From contig SVKU01000001.1 in the NCBI GenBank assembly GCA_015068245.1, positions 248,001-312,000 of the forward strand: 64,000 nt of DNA, given 5' to 3'. A program made the translations under genes and the position numbers. Shown one piece after another: positions 28,921 through 37,686 of this stretch. The notes beneath the pieces were generated by a model. It worked only from the letters and a program-made list of their open reading frames with translations. It was not told the DNA's origin and made no database searches. Source of the stretch: Oscillospiraceae bacterium (GTDB taxonomy: Bacteria > Bacillota > Clostridia > Oscillospirales > Oscillospiraceae). How positions within the stretch are numbered: position 1 is the first letter of the stretch; each line of letters opens with the position of its first letter.

Positions 28921-29154
28921 AAAAAGCGATGACGAAGACAAGTAAGTCTGTATTGTCCTTTCAGCGAGCCGGAGATAGTGCAAGCCCGGCAGGTACAGCA
29001 GTCCGAATATCACTTCCGAGCTGCGTTTCCGAACACGGCAGTCAGTAGAAAACGACGGTCGCCCCCCGTTACAGTGGCCTCATATGTCTGTATGCAGTAA
29101 GGTGGTTAAACGAAGTATTATGCCTTCGTCCTTTTGCGGGACGAAGGCTTTTTT
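28921..29154 (+). ncRNA. T-box leader controlling ileS (isoleucine specifier)
   Basis: The region has the T-box hallmarks in order: a stem I with an AG-bulge-like GAGCCGGAG segment (28965-28973) and CAAGCCCGGC apical part, the specifier loop GAATATCAC with codon AUC at 29009-29011, the T-box sequence AAGGTGGTTAA around 29099-29109, whose UGGU (29103-29106) pairs with tRNA ACCA, and a strong intrinsic terminator (10-bp stem 29122-29131 / 29139-29148 and T run to 29154). Uncharged tRNA-Ile would favour the antiterminator and read-through into ileS, 18 bases downstream of the T run. Confidence 0.9.
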
Positions 29155-29171
29155 GATTTGGAGGTTATTTC

Positions 29172-32100
29172 ATGCACGAAGAAGTTTCCGCAACCTTGAA
29201 TTTCAAGCAGCGTGAGAAGCTGGTTGAAAAGTTCTGGAAAGACAACAAGATATTTGAAAAAAGCATGGCTGTCCGTGAAGGCTGTCCTGTATATTCCTTC
29301 TACGACGGTCCTCCCACAGCAAACGGCAAGCCCCATATAGGCCACGTTCTGACCAGAGTTATCAAGGATCTTATCCCCCGCTATCAGACCATGAAGGGCA
29401 ACAAGGTCATCCGTAAAGCCGGTTGGGATACCCACGGTCTTCCCGTTGAACTGGAAGTTGAAAAGATGCTTGGTATCGACGGTAAGGAGCAGATCGAGCA
29501 GTATGGTCTTGAGCCTTTTATCGCCCAATGTAAGGAAAGCGTCTGGAAGTACAAGGGAATGTGGGAAGATTTCTCCTTTACTGTTGGCTTCTGGGCTGAC
29601 ATGGACGATCCGTATGTAACCTACCACAACGACTATATCGAATCCATCTGGTGGAGCCTTAAGAAGATTTGGGATCGCGGCCTGCTCTATAAGGGATATA
29701 AAATTGTTCCTTATTGCCCCCGCTGCGGCACTCCTCTGTCTTCTCACGAAGTTGCTCAGGGCTATAAAGACGTCAAGGAGTTGTCATGCACGGTTCGTTT
29801 CAAGCTGAAAAACGACCCCGACAACGCTTCAATTCTTGCATGGACCACCACCCCCTGGACTCTGCCCTCCAACGTAGCTCTGTGTATGGGCGCCGACATC
29901 GACTATGTCCGTGTTCGCTGGAACGACGAAGTCCTTATCATGGCAGAAGCCCTGGTTGAAAGCGTTCTTGGCGAAGGTGATTGGGAAATCATTAGCCGTT
30001 TCAAGGGCAGTGAGATGGAATATGCCGAATACGAACCCCTGTTCGACTGCTGCAAGCCCAAATCCGGCAAGGTTTTCATCGTTATGAACGACCCCTATGT
30101 TACCATTTCCGATGGTACCGGCATCGTTCACAACGCTCCCGCTTTCGGTGAAGACGACAACCGTGTCTGCGCCCGCTATGGCGTAGGATTTGTTCAGAAC
30201 GTCAACAGCAAGGGCGAGATGACCGAAAACACTCCCTGGGCAGGTGTATTCTGCAAAACTGCCGACAAGCAGATCATGGACGATCTTGATGCAGCAGGTC
30301 TGCTGTTCAAGCGTCTGAAGTTTGAGCACAGCTATCCCCATTGCTGGCGCTGCGACACACCCCTTATTTACTACGCACGCGACAGTTGGTTCATCAAGAT
30401 GACCGCCGTTCGTGACGATCTTATTGCCAACAACAATACCGTCAACTGGATCCCCGAATCCATCGGCAAAGGCCGTTTTGGCGACTGGCTTGAAAACGTT
30501 CAGGACTGGGGTATCAGCCGTAACCGTTATTGGGGAACTCCTCTCCCTGTCTGGGAGTGTAAGTGTGGTCACCAGCACGCCATCGGTTCTATTGCCGAAT
30601 TGAAAGAAATGTCCGATAACTGTCCCGAAGATATCGAGCTGCACCGTCCTTTCATCGATGCTGTCACTATCAAGTGTCCCAAGTGCGGCGGCGAAATGCA
30701 TCGTGTCGAGGAAGTTATCGACTGCTGGTACGACTCCGGCGCTATGCCCTTTGCTCAGTGGCATTATCCGTTTGAAAACAAGGACAAGTTTGAAGAGAAC
30801 TTCCCTGCCGACTTTATTTCCGAAGCTGTTGACCAGACACGTGGCTGGTTCTATTCCCTGCTTGCGGTATCTACCCTGCTGTTCAACAAATCTCCCTACA
30901 AAAACGTAATCGTTCTCGGTCACGTTCAGGATAAGGACGGTCAGAAGATGTCCAAATCAAAGGGCAACGCTGTTGATCCCTTTGATGCTCTGAATGAACA
31001 CGGGGCTGATGCAATCCGCTGGTACTTCTACGAAAACTCCGCTCCCTGGCTGCCCAACAGATTCCACGCTGACGCTGTTACCGAAGGTCAGCGCAAGTTC
31101 ATGGGTACTCTGTGGAACACCTACGCTTTCTATGTAATGTACGCCAACATCAGCGGTTTCGACGCAACAAAGTACACCCTTGATTACGACAAACTGCCCG
31201 TATTTGATAAGTGGCTGCTGTCAAAGACTAACACTTTGATAGCCGAAGTTGACGACAATATGTCCAACTACCGTATCCCCGAAACCGCAAAGGTTCTGGC
31301 CGCATTTGTTGATGAGCTGTCCAACTGGTATGTCCGCTGCAACCGTGAGCGTTTCTGGGAAACCGAGCTGACCGAAGATACCGTCAACGCTTTCATGACC
31401 CTCTATACCGCTCTTGTAACCCTTTGCAAATGCGCTGCTCCCATGATTCCCTTCCTTACCGAGGATATCTACCAGAACCTGGTAAGAAAGCTGGATAACA
31501 ATTCTCCCGAAAGTATCCACCTGTGCAGCTTCCCTGTCTGCGACGACAAACTGGTCGACAAAAACCTCGAAGCCATGATGGATGCCGCGTACGATATCGT
31601 TGTACTGGGTCGTGCAGCAAGAAATGAAGCAAAGGTAAACAACCGTCAGCCGCTCAACAAGATGTATGTAAATACCGGTATCGAGCTCGACAACTTCTTT
31701 ATCGATATTATCGAGAATGAGCTGAACGTCAAAAATGTTGAATTCCTGACCGATATGTCCCGTTTCAGTTCCTACATCTTCAAACCTCAGCTGAAGACCC
31801 TCGGACCCAAGTATGGAAAACGCCTTGGTGAAATCAGAAAGGCTCTAGGTGAGCTTGACGGTTCCAAGGCTATGGCCGAACTGAACGAAACAGGCAAACT
31901 TGTGCTCCACTGCGAAGGCGGAGACATTGAACTGGCCATGGACGACGTTCTCATTGAGACTGCCAAGGTGGAAGGCTTTGCAGCCAAGAGCGACAGCCGA
32001 TTTGCAATCGCTCTGGATACCGCTCTGACCGATGAGCTTATTAAGGAAGGCAACCTCCGTGAGCTTATCCGCCGCCTGCAAACCATGCGTAAGGACGCCG

Positions 32101-32294
32101 GATTTAACGTCACCGACCGTATCAATATCTATGTAAACTGCGGTGATTCTACCCGCGAACTTATTTCCGGCAGCGAAGACACCATGAAGAAAGACCTTCT
32201 CGCGGAGACCATCAGCTATGGCGAAGTCAAGGGCTTTGTTAAGAGTTGGGATCTCGCCGGCGACAATGTTGAACTCGGCGTAGAGAAAATCTGA
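29172..32294 (+). CDS. ileS: Isoleucyl-tRNA synthetase, type 2
   Basis: The 1,040-residue class I synthetase charges tRNA-Ile. HIGH is in ANGKPHIGHVL near residue 50 and KMSKS in GQKMSKSKGN near residue 595. The length and the block RKAGWDTHGLPVE are typical of the eukaryote-like type 2 IleS; type 1 IleS is about 920-930 residues and has a C-terminal zinc domain that is missing here. Type 2 enzymes are known to be insensitive to mupirocin. Expression is controlled by the upstream T-box. Codon use is strongly C-ending, as in gltX. Confidence 0.96.
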   Translation: MHEEVSATLNFKQREKLVEKFWKDNKIFEKSMAVREGCPVYSFYDGPPTANGKPHIGHVLTRVIKDLIPRYQTMKGNKVIRKAGWDTHGLPVELEVEKMLGIDGKEQIEQYGLEPFIAQCKESVWKYKGMWEDFSFTVGFWADMDDPYVTYHNDYIESIWWSLKKIWDRGLLYKGYKIVPYCPRCGTPLSSHEVAQGYKDVKELSCTVRFKLKNDPDNASILAWTTTPWTLPSNVALCMGADIDYVRVRWNDEVLIMAEALVESVLGEGDWEIISRFKGSEMEYAEYEPLFDCCKPKSGKVFIVMNDPYVTISDGTGIVHNAPAFGEDDNRVCARYGVGFVQNVNSKGEMTENTPWAGVFCKTADKQIMDDLDAAGLLFKRLKFEHSYPHCWRCDTPLIYYARDSWFIKMTAVRDDLIANNNTVNWIPESIGKGRFGDWLENVQDWGISRNRYWGTPLPVWECKCGHQHAIGSIAELKEMSDNCPEDIELHRPFIDAVTIKCPKCGGEMHRVEEVIDCWYDSGAMPFAQWHYPFENKDKFEENFPADFISEAVDQTRGWFYSLLAVSTLLFNKSPYKNVIVLGHVQDKDGQKMSKSKGNAVDPFDALNEHGADAIRWYFYENSAPWLPNRFHADAVTEGQRKFMGTLWNTYAFYVMYANISGFDATKYTLDYDKLPVFDKWLLSKTNTLIAEVDDNMSNYRIPETAKVLAAFVDELSNWYVRCNRERFWETELTEDTVNAFMTLYTALVTLCKCAAPMIPFLTEDIYQNLVRKLDNNSPESIHLCSFPVCDDKLVDKNLEAMMDAAYDIVVLGRAARNEAKVNNRQPLNKMYVNTGIELDNFFIDIIENELNVKNVEFLTDMSRFSSYIFKPQLKTLGPKYGKRLGEIRKALGELDGSKAMAELNETGKLVLHCEGGDIELAMDDVLIETAKVEGFAAKSDSRFAIALDTALTDELIKEGNLRELIRRLQTMRKDAGFNVTDRINIYVNCGDSTRELISGSEDTMKKDLLAETISYGEVKGFVKSWDLAGDNVELGVEKI

Positions 32295-32306
32295 ACTAAA
32301 TAAAAT

Positions 32307-32347
32307 AAACCGCTTCGAAACACATCATATGTTTTGAAGCGGTTTTT
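32307..32347 (+). terminator. Terminator of ileS, shared with cdd
   Basis: A 15-bp stem (AAACCGCTTCGAAAC 32307-32321 with GTTTTGAAGCGGTTT 32331-32345, one G-U pair) with a 9-base loop and T run. The convergent cdd ends at 32350, so it may work on both strands. Confidence 0.85.
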
Positions 32348-32349
32348 AT

Positions 32350-32739
32350 TTACAAATTTGACGGACCGAATCCAAGCGGAAGCAGTTCTGATATCTTGTA
32401 TTCTTTATAATCCTCAGAGTTTCTGGCACAAAGTACTCTGGTGTCTTGCCCGAACTCAAATATCAACTGCCGACAGATACCGCATGGTGAACAATAGTCA
32501 TCAGCAGAAGATATGACCGCAATTGTTTCAAATTCACGACATCCGTCAGCAACAGCGGTTGACAGGGCGCACCTCTCAGCGCAAATGGTTGCTCCAAAAG
32601 CCGCACTTTCTATGTTGCACCCGGTGTATACTTTGCCGTTCTTCCCCAGCAGAGCAGCACCCACACAAAACTTTGAGTACGGAGCATACGAACGAGAAAG
32701 CATTTGTTCAGCAAGCTGTATAAGTTGAGTATCTGTCAT
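32350..32739 (-). CDS. cdd: Cytidine deaminase
   Basis: The 129-residue zinc enzyme deaminates cytidine/deoxycytidine in pyrimidine salvage. Catalytic motifs CAERCAL (with upstream Ala-Glu) and SPCGICRQ supply the Cys zinc ligands and the catalytic Glu. ATG 32739 has GGAGG 6 bases before it and follows the D-serine ammonia-lyase stop by one base, so the two are co-transcribed. Confidence 0.93.
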   Translation of the reverse strand: MTDTQLIQLAEQMLSRSYAPYSKFCVGAALLGKNGKVYTGCNIESAAFGATICAERCALSTAVADGCREFETIAVISSADDYCSPCGICRQLIFEFGQDTRVLCARNSEDYKEYKISELLPLGFGPSNL

Positions 32740-32740
32740 A

Positions 32741-34015
32741 CTAATCCTCCACATAAGCAGTTAGATACTGCTGCATAATTTCACCGGGTACAAGAGATCC
32801 ACCGGTAGCCCAACAAACTTCGATGCATTTTTCAATGGGAATGTTCTCAAAATACTTTTTGCTGTCATCGTGCTTCATTCTGTCTGCAGGTCCTGCAAAT
32901 GCTGCACATGCAGAAGGCTCTATTTGAACATTTTCCTCCACATTCAGTTTTCTAAGCCAATCAAATAGTCTTTTATCCTCCACCGTAAATATTCCCGACA
33001 GCAGATTTTCCATTGTTTTCCCCACAAATCCGGATGGCCTGCCAACAGCAAGTCCATCGGCTTCGGTTATACCGCTAAGCCCAAAGTCCTGCACGCAAAC
33101 CTCATTATGCCTGCCGGTTGCCATACCAACAAGCATACATGGGCACTGAACCGGTTCAACAAAAAAGCAGTGGACATTATCTCCGAATCTGCGTTTAAGA
33201 CCGTAAGCAACACCACCCGGTGCTCCACCTACGCCGCACGGTATGTAAACGATAAGTGGGTTATCCGCATCAATCTTAACATTCTGCTCATCAAGTTGTT
33301 TTGCCAATCTTTCGGCGGCTACCACATAACCCAAAAACAAATCAACGGAGTTCTCATCGTCAACGAAATAGCTCATTGGGTCAGCATCTGAATTGCGTCT
33401 GCCTTCCTCAACAGCCTTGCTGTAATCGTCATCATATTCAATAACGGTAACACCTTTTGACCTCAGCATATCTTTCTTCCACTGCCGCGCATCTGAAGAC
33501 ATATGAACTATCACTTTAAATCCGAGGGCTGCGGCAGTAATGCCAATACTCAGACCAAGATTTCCGGTGGATCCGACTTGAATTGTATATTGGCCAAAGA
33601 ATTCCTTTTGGTCACAAAGCAGTGAATAATCGTCTGCCTCTTTCAGAATTCCTTCTCTCAAAGCCAATGATTCTGCGTATTTCAGTACTTCATATACTCC
33701 GCCTCTGGCTTTTACAGACCCTGCTATAGCAAGGTGACTGTCCATTTTTAAAAACAGTCTGCCGCAGATGTCCGCACCATCTTCATTTAAAGAGGTTTTC
33801 ATACCGGAGATTTCTTTTAAAGGCGATTCAATAATTCCGTCCGGACAGTCGCTAAATGTCCTTTCCAGGAAAGGCTGAAACCTCTCAAGACGTTTTGATG
33901 CATCCGAAATCTGCTCGTCACTTATCGGAAAATCTGCATCATTTACAGCTTTCAGGTTTGGATTTAACCAAAATGTTTCTTTTGCTGCGGAAATATCTTT
34001 CAAAACATCCATCAT
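32741..34015 (-). CDS. dsdA: D-serine ammonia-lyase
   Basis: The 424-residue PLP enzyme turns D-serine into pyruvate and ammonia. The PLP-lysine motif AGSVKARGGVYEV, the GSTGNLGLSIG loop and the C-terminal PSACAAFAGP segment match DsdA. ATG 34015 overlaps the stop of the upstream Gx transporter by ATGA and has AAGGAG upstream. There is no DsdC-like regulator or DsdX transporter nearby; the upstream membrane protein is not an obvious D-serine importer. Confidence 0.92.
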   Translation of the reverse strand: MMDVLKDISAAKETFWLNPNLKAVNDADFPISDEQISDASKRLERFQPFLERTFSDCPDGIIESPLKEISGMKTSLNEDGADICGRLFLKMDSHLAIAGSVKARGGVYEVLKYAESLALREGILKEADDYSLLCDQKEFFGQYTIQVGSTGNLGLSIGITAAALGFKVIVHMSSDARQWKKDMLRSKGVTVIEYDDDYSKAVEEGRRNSDADPMSYFVDDENSVDLFLGYVVAAERLAKQLDEQNVKIDADNPLIVYIPCGVGGAPGGVAYGLKRRFGDNVHCFFVEPVQCPCMLVGMATGRHNEVCVQDFGLSGITEADGLAVGRPSGFVGKTMENLLSGIFTVEDKRLFDWLRKLNVEENVQIEPSACAAFAGPADRMKHDDSKKYFENIPIEKCIEVCWATGGSLVPGEIMQQYLTAYVED

Positions 34016-34521
34016 GATCTGTCTCCTTTTATTTTCTTGTAATGAGCGGCTGCATACTGGGCACACAACCCGGTAAACAATCCCGTTATTACTGCAGAAA
34101 CCATCAGAACCGGCAAATATGCTATCAATGCAGTAGTTGAAGTTATCAAAACAGCTGCAAGCATCTGACCTATATTATGGAATACAGCGCCAATTATACT
34201 CATAATCCACATCTGTTTCATGGTCAGTATTTGCATAACAAAGCACATGGCAATATAGCAAAGCACCGCACCGCTTATGCTGTACAGCATGGCAGATATT
34301 GTACCGCAAACAAGGCTGCCAAGAATTATTCGCAAAAACAGTACAGCTCCGGCTTCTCGCCTGCCCAGCGTCCACATGGCAAACAAAGTAACCGCATTTG
34401 CAAGTCCCAGCTTAACACCGGGAACAGGAATCGGAACCGGTATTTGGTTTTCAACAACGAATATGACCAGTGCCACAGCGGTGAGCATGGCTATCCTTGT
34501 AATCTTTCTGGTATCCAACAT
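34012..34521 (-). CDS. Gx transporter family membrane protein (heptaprenyl-diphosphate synthase component I-like)
   Basis: The 169-residue protein has about five membrane helices and the conserved GVKLGLANAVTLFAMW segment of the family formerly called heptaprenyl diphosphate synthase component I, now thought to be an ECF-type substrate-binding component. The substrate is unknown. It overlaps dsdA by ATGA, which is unusual context for this family. A good promoter lies upstream. Confidence 0.8.
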   Translation of the reverse strand: MLDTRKITRIAMLTAVALVIFVVENQIPVPIPVPGVKLGLANAVTLFAMWTLGRREAGAVLFLRIILGSLVCGTISAMLYSISGAVLCYIAMCFVMQILTMKQMWIMSIIGAVFHNIGQMLAAVLITSTTALIAYLPVLMVSAVITGLFTGLCAQYAAAHYKKIKGDRS

Positions 34522-34548
34522 TGCGCCTCCGGTCAGTTTATATAGCTA

Positions 34549-34577
34549 ATTATATATCTATCGTTGTTTTTTTACAA
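34549..34577 (-). promoter_or_regulatory. Promoter for the Gx transporter-dsdA-cdd operon
   Basis: On the minus strand TTGTAA (34572-34577) and TATAAT (34549-34554) are separated by 17 bases, 28 bases before the start codon at 34521. Confidence 0.65.
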
Positions 34578-34637
34578 TCACTGATTATATTTCGCAAGAT
34601 TTTTTATTTACATAATATTTTGCTATTGTTTTATTTT

Positions 34638-34666
34638 TTGACTTATTGTATAATTCATAATATATA
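34638..34666 (+). promoter_or_regulatory. Promoter for the CapA-like gene
   Basis: TTGACT (34638-34643) and TATATA (34661-34666) with a 17-base spacer, 22 bases before the ATG at 34689. It diverges from the Gx transporter promoter about 60 bases away. Confidence 0.65.
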
Positions 34667-34688
34667 AAGAACATAAGGGGGTAATTAC

Positions 34689-36206
34689 ATGGATAACAAC
34701 GAATATATCCCTGAAATTTCCGAAGAGCAAAGACTTGCAGCTCTTGCCGAGCGCAAACGTAAACGCGCAGAGCTTCGCAGAAAGAGAATTATTCGACAGC
34801 GTATAATGTACGGCGTTGTTCTTGCAGTGATAATTCTGCTCATAGTACTTATTGCCAGAGGATGTTCCGGCGGCGGCTCGCCCGCAGAAGAAGCTGCTCC
34901 CGAAGAAAGCGCAGCTATTGCCGTGTTCCCAACACCTCATCCCGATGATCTCGATGTGCTCAACGCTAAAAATGATGAAGATGTTCCCGAAGTAAACGCT
35001 TCCACCTTTACCCTTTCTGCCGTTGGCGATATAATGGTATATGAAGAGCAAATGACTGATGCACTTGATTCTGCTTCCGGCAGTTACGACTTTTCCCACT
35101 GCTTTGCTCAAATCAGCAAGTACACTTCTGCATCAGATATTTGTGTAGGCACTCTTGAAACTACTTTTGCCGGAGCTGATGTTGGATATCAGGGCAAGCC
35201 TGACTTCAACGCTCCCGAAGCCCTTGCCAACAACCTTTCAGGTGCAGGCTTTGATATTCTGTCCACCGCCTGTACATACAGCCTTCAGCACGGAATCACC
35301 GGTCTTGTTTCCACCATTAAGAATATCCGCAATGCCGGTTTGGACAATGTAGGCACCTACTACACTCAGGAAGATCGCTCTTCTTCCGGCGGCGTTGTCA
35401 TCAAGGAAATAAACGGTCTGAAAATCGGTTTCCTTGGTTATACCAAGGGCTGCAACGGTCTTTCCATTCCCGAAGGCTACGAGTACTCAGTCAACGTGCT
35501 GTATGATGATTATTCAACATTTTTCTCCGAAATCAGTGAAACTCAAATACTGGCTGATCTGACCGCCGCAAAGTCTTTGGGCTGCGATGTACTTGTTGCA
35601 TTGCTTCATTGGGGTTCCGAATATGAGACCACTCCCAGTGATGATCAGAACACCATCGCCAATCTGATGTTTGAAAACGGTGTTGATATCATACTTGGCA
35701 GCCATCCCCATTATCTGCAGCCCTACGAGATCAGAACCGTAACTACTGTTGATGGTGAGGAAAAGCAAGTATTTGCAGCATATTCTCTTGGCAACTTCCT
35801 CTCAGCCATGTCTAAGGAGTACAGCAACGATTCCATGATACTTAATCTTACCGTATCAGTCGATAATGAAACCGGTAAGCTTAGTTTTGACAACGTCAAC
35901 TACGTTCCTGTTTATTTGTCGTCACAGTCAAATCGCTTTGTTATATATGATATCAACCAGTCTATTGCCGATTTTAATGCCGGCAGCAGCACAATCAGTG
36001 ATGATCTGTATGCAACCATGCGTCAGTCACTTGAAAACATTCACAGACTTGTTGGTTCCGAAGGCGATATTGCAAACCAGGTTGCCATCGAAGCAACCCC
36101 CATTCTTGGCGGCGAAACAGCTGAACCTGAACCCGAAGTTACTCCCGGAGTCAGCGCAGAAACCGTGACACCGGAGGTTCAGCCCGAGGTATCCCCTGCT
36201 GCATAA
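34689..36206 (+). CDS. CapA-family (PGA_cap) membrane-anchored metallophosphatase-like protein
   Basis: The 505-residue protein has a basic N-terminus, one membrane helix (about residues 40-57), then a PGA_cap domain resembling CapA/PgsA of poly-gamma-glutamate capsule systems. Conserved residues of the calcineurin-like fold are present: AVGDIMVYEEQ, VGTLETTFAG, LLHWGSEYE and GSHPHYLQPYE. The C-terminus is a Pro/Glu-rich tail. No CapB/CapC genes are nearby, so capsule synthesis is not implied; free-standing homologues are common in Clostridia. AAGGGGG lies 8-9 bases upstream of the ATG. Confidence 0.85.
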   Translation: MDNNEYIPEISEEQRLAALAERKRKRAELRRKRIIRQRIMYGVVLAVIILLIVLIARGCSGGGSPAEEAAPEESAAIAVFPTPHPDDLDVLNAKNDEDVPEVNASTFTLSAVGDIMVYEEQMTDALDSASGSYDFSHCFAQISKYTSASDICVGTLETTFAGADVGYQGKPDFNAPEALANNLSGAGFDILSTACTYSLQHGITGLVSTIKNIRNAGLDNVGTYYTQEDRSSSGGVVIKEINGLKIGFLGYTKGCNGLSIPEGYEYSVNVLYDDYSTFFSEISETQILADLTAAKSLGCDVLVALLHWGSEYETTPSDDQNTIANLMFENGVDIILGSHPHYLQPYEIRTVTTVDGEEKQVFAAYSLGNFLSAMSKEYSNDSMILNLTVSVDNETGKLSFDNVNYVPVYLSSQSNRFVIYDINQSIADFNAGSSTISDDLYATMRQSLENIHRLVGSEGDIANQVAIEATPILGGETAEPEPEVTPGVSAETVTPEVQPEVSPAA

Positions 36207-36220
36207 CCTGAATAAAACAA

Positions 36221-36250
36221 ATAGCGTGCAGAGATCAATCTGCACGCTAT
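36221..36250. terminator. Bidirectional terminator between the CapA-like and PPTase genes
   Basis: A 12-bp perfect stem (ATAGCGTGCAGA 36221-36232, TCTGCACGCTAT 36239-36250) with a 6-base loop, followed by T's on the plus strand. It overlaps the stop codon of the convergent PPTase gene (36247-36249). Confidence 0.85.
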
Positions 36251-36870
36251 ATTTTTATCTCCAGAATATCTGACGCAAAGTCTGATGCACAAACTGAAAT
36301 ATGGTTACCTTCATGCTCAAAAACGCTGAAATACTCACCTGACTCACTGCGAACCATATTTCCAAAAAAGATGTCAGCCACATCAGTTTTTCCGATGCCA
36401 CCTGCAAGACCTGTTCCTTCCTTTTTTAGCTTTGCTTCTTTTAAAGTCCAAATTTTCATAAAAGCTTTATCGAAGTCACGGCTCGTCAAAACCAATTCTT
36501 TCTCATCAGATGTCAGAACTTTATCCAGCAACACCTTTGCAGGTTTTCTCGAGACCGATTCAATATCACAGCCAACAGGCTTGTCACTGACAGCACATAC
36601 AGCAAAGTAATCATTATGACTGAGTGAAAAATGTATATCCGGATACTTTGCAAAGTAAGGTTTACCCGACTCAGGCTTTATGCATTCGGGTAAGGTTTCA
36701 AAACCCCAAATACTTTTAACCACTTCTTTCAGCAAACACCACGCAAACAAAGACCCGGGACGTTTGATATTGAACCGGTGCTGCTGAAATTCAGGCAAAC
36801 CGACTCTAAGATGTTCATACTCTGCATCACTGATGCTGCGAATAGGCGCACAATAAACTAAAACACTCAT
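36247..36870 (-). CDS. 4'-phosphopantetheinyl transferase (Sfp type)
   Basis: The 207-residue enzyme attaches phosphopantetheine to carrier proteins. The two key blocks are VGCDIES (Mg-binding Asp/Glu) and FMKIWTLKEAKLKKEG (WxxKEA motif). Sfp types serve NRPS/PKS carriers; no carrier protein gene is in view except the adenylation enzyme at the far left edge. ATG 36870 follows GAGGA; a longer frame to 36885 would start inside the terminator hairpin. Confidence 0.88.
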   Translation of the reverse strand: MSVLVYCAPIRSISDAEYEHLRVGLPEFQQHRFNIKRPGSLFAWCLLKEVVKSIWGFETLPECIKPESGKPYFAKYPDIHFSLSHNDYFAVCAVSDKPVGCDIESVSRKPAKVLLDKVLTSDEKELVLTSRDFDKAFMKIWTLKEAKLKKEGTGLAGGIGKTDVADIFFGNMVRSESGEYFSVFEHEGNHISVCASDFASDILEIKI

Positions 36871-36884
36871 AGTATCCTCAAACA

Positions 36885-36914
36885 AAACCGCTGCGAGAAA
36901 ACTCGCAGCGGTTT
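36885..36914 (-). terminator. Terminator after the zinc-ribbon gene
   Basis: A 13-bp perfect stem (36885-36897 with 36902-36914) with a 4-base loop, followed on the minus strand by GTTTTGTTTG. It separates the zinc-ribbon gene from the PPTase gene, whose start codon lies 15 bases further on. Confidence 0.75.
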
Positions 36915-36937
36915 GATGTAGCTTTATACAGCGGAAA

Positions 36938-37216
36938 TTAGCCGTTCTCTCTCATACGAGCGAAGCAATCGCTGCAGTATACAGGACGGTCGGACTTGGG
37001 CTCAAAAGGAACCTTTGCTTCGCCGCCGCAGGAAGCGCAAACTGCGGTGAAATACTCTCTGGGAGCTCTGCTGGCATTCTTGCGAGCATCACGGCAGGGC
37101 TTGCAGCGCTGGGGTTCGTTCTGGAAACCGCGCTCTGCGTAGAATTCCTGTTCACCGGCGGTGAAAACGAATTCTTCTCCGCATTCTTTGCAAACTAAAG
37201 TCTTGTCTTCGTACAT
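36938..37216 (-). CDS. Small zinc-ribbon protein
   Basis: The 92-residue protein has two zinc ribbons: CKECG...CKPCRDAR (about residues 9-42) and CASCG...CSDCF (about 60-84), with basic and acidic linkers. It resembles the zinc-ribbon proteins common in Clostridia; function unknown, perhaps RNA or ribosome binding. It is preceded by an unusually long (over 300-base) structured leader. Confidence 0.8.
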   Translation of the reverse strand: MYEDKTLVCKECGEEFVFTAGEQEFYAERGFQNEPQRCKPCRDARKNASRAPREYFTAVCASCGGEAKVPFEPKSDRPVYCSDCFARMRENG

Positions 37217-37543
37217 TGTTAAACCCTCTCTTAATTTGAAATGAGAATGTCCCAGACCAAACCCACCGGATAATCGCGTTGAGCCTCACTGGGTTATATT
37301 TGGAACGGCTTTGCCGAATTCCACATTTTGGAAAGGTCGATACACGACCGGGGCCTCCGACATCGGAGACATTATGCGTGCAAACTTAAGAAACATCCCC
37401 GATACATGCTAGCATGTGTTCATCAAAAAGCCGGATGCTTTCCCACAACAGTGGGCGCAGGAAAAATGCTCATCAGAGCAGCGTTGAGAGGGGGTGACAA
37501 CTCAAAAATTGGTACAGCAAACAACTTCTGCTTTGCAGAAGAT
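37217..37543 (-). ncRNA. Structured leader or independent small RNA upstream of the zinc-ribbon gene
   Basis: A consensus promoter (37550-37578) drives about 327 bases of minus-strand sequence without an ORF. It holds at least six good hairpins: 37525-37541 (CTTCTGC/GCAGAAG), 37442-37455 (CCCAC/GTGGG), 37404-37417 (ACATGCTAGCATGT), 37355-37368 (CTCCGA/TCGGAG), 37335-37349 (GGTCG/CGACC) and 37302-37322 (CGGC/GCCG inside GGAA/TTCC). A longer-range pairing of CCCAG 37251-37255 with CTGGG 37289-37293 is possible. I do not recognise it as T-box, tmRNA, RNase P or SRP RNA. raiA-motif RNA, 6S RNA or an undescribed riboswitch are candidates. Confidence 0.55.
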
Positions 37544-37549
37544 AAACGT

Positions 37550-37578
37550 ATTATAAACACCCATCCGGGTAATGTCAA
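37550..37578 (-). promoter_or_regulatory. Strong promoter of the structured RNA and zinc-ribbon gene
   Basis: On the minus strand TTGACA (37573-37578) and TATAAT (37550-37555) are separated by exactly 17 bases, a perfect consensus. The predicted start near 37543 falls at the first hairpin. The following 100 bases to ruvB are AT-rich and show nothing else. Confidence 0.85.
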
Positions 37579-37686
37579 GCTTTTAGACAAAATATTTTAA
37601 AAATCAGAAGCATTTTGAGGGATTTTTATTAATTTTGCCAAAAGCAATGCAGGATATTTTGGTTAAAATTTTATATGAAAATTTAA

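Noticed and set aside
28885-29160. 5S rRNA or other stable RNA before ileS
   Set aside because: The specifier loop, T-box sequence and terminator identify the region as a T-box leader.
29829-30923. 364-codon minus-strand ORF inside ileS
   Set aside because: Shadow of the C-biased codons of ileS; no motifs.
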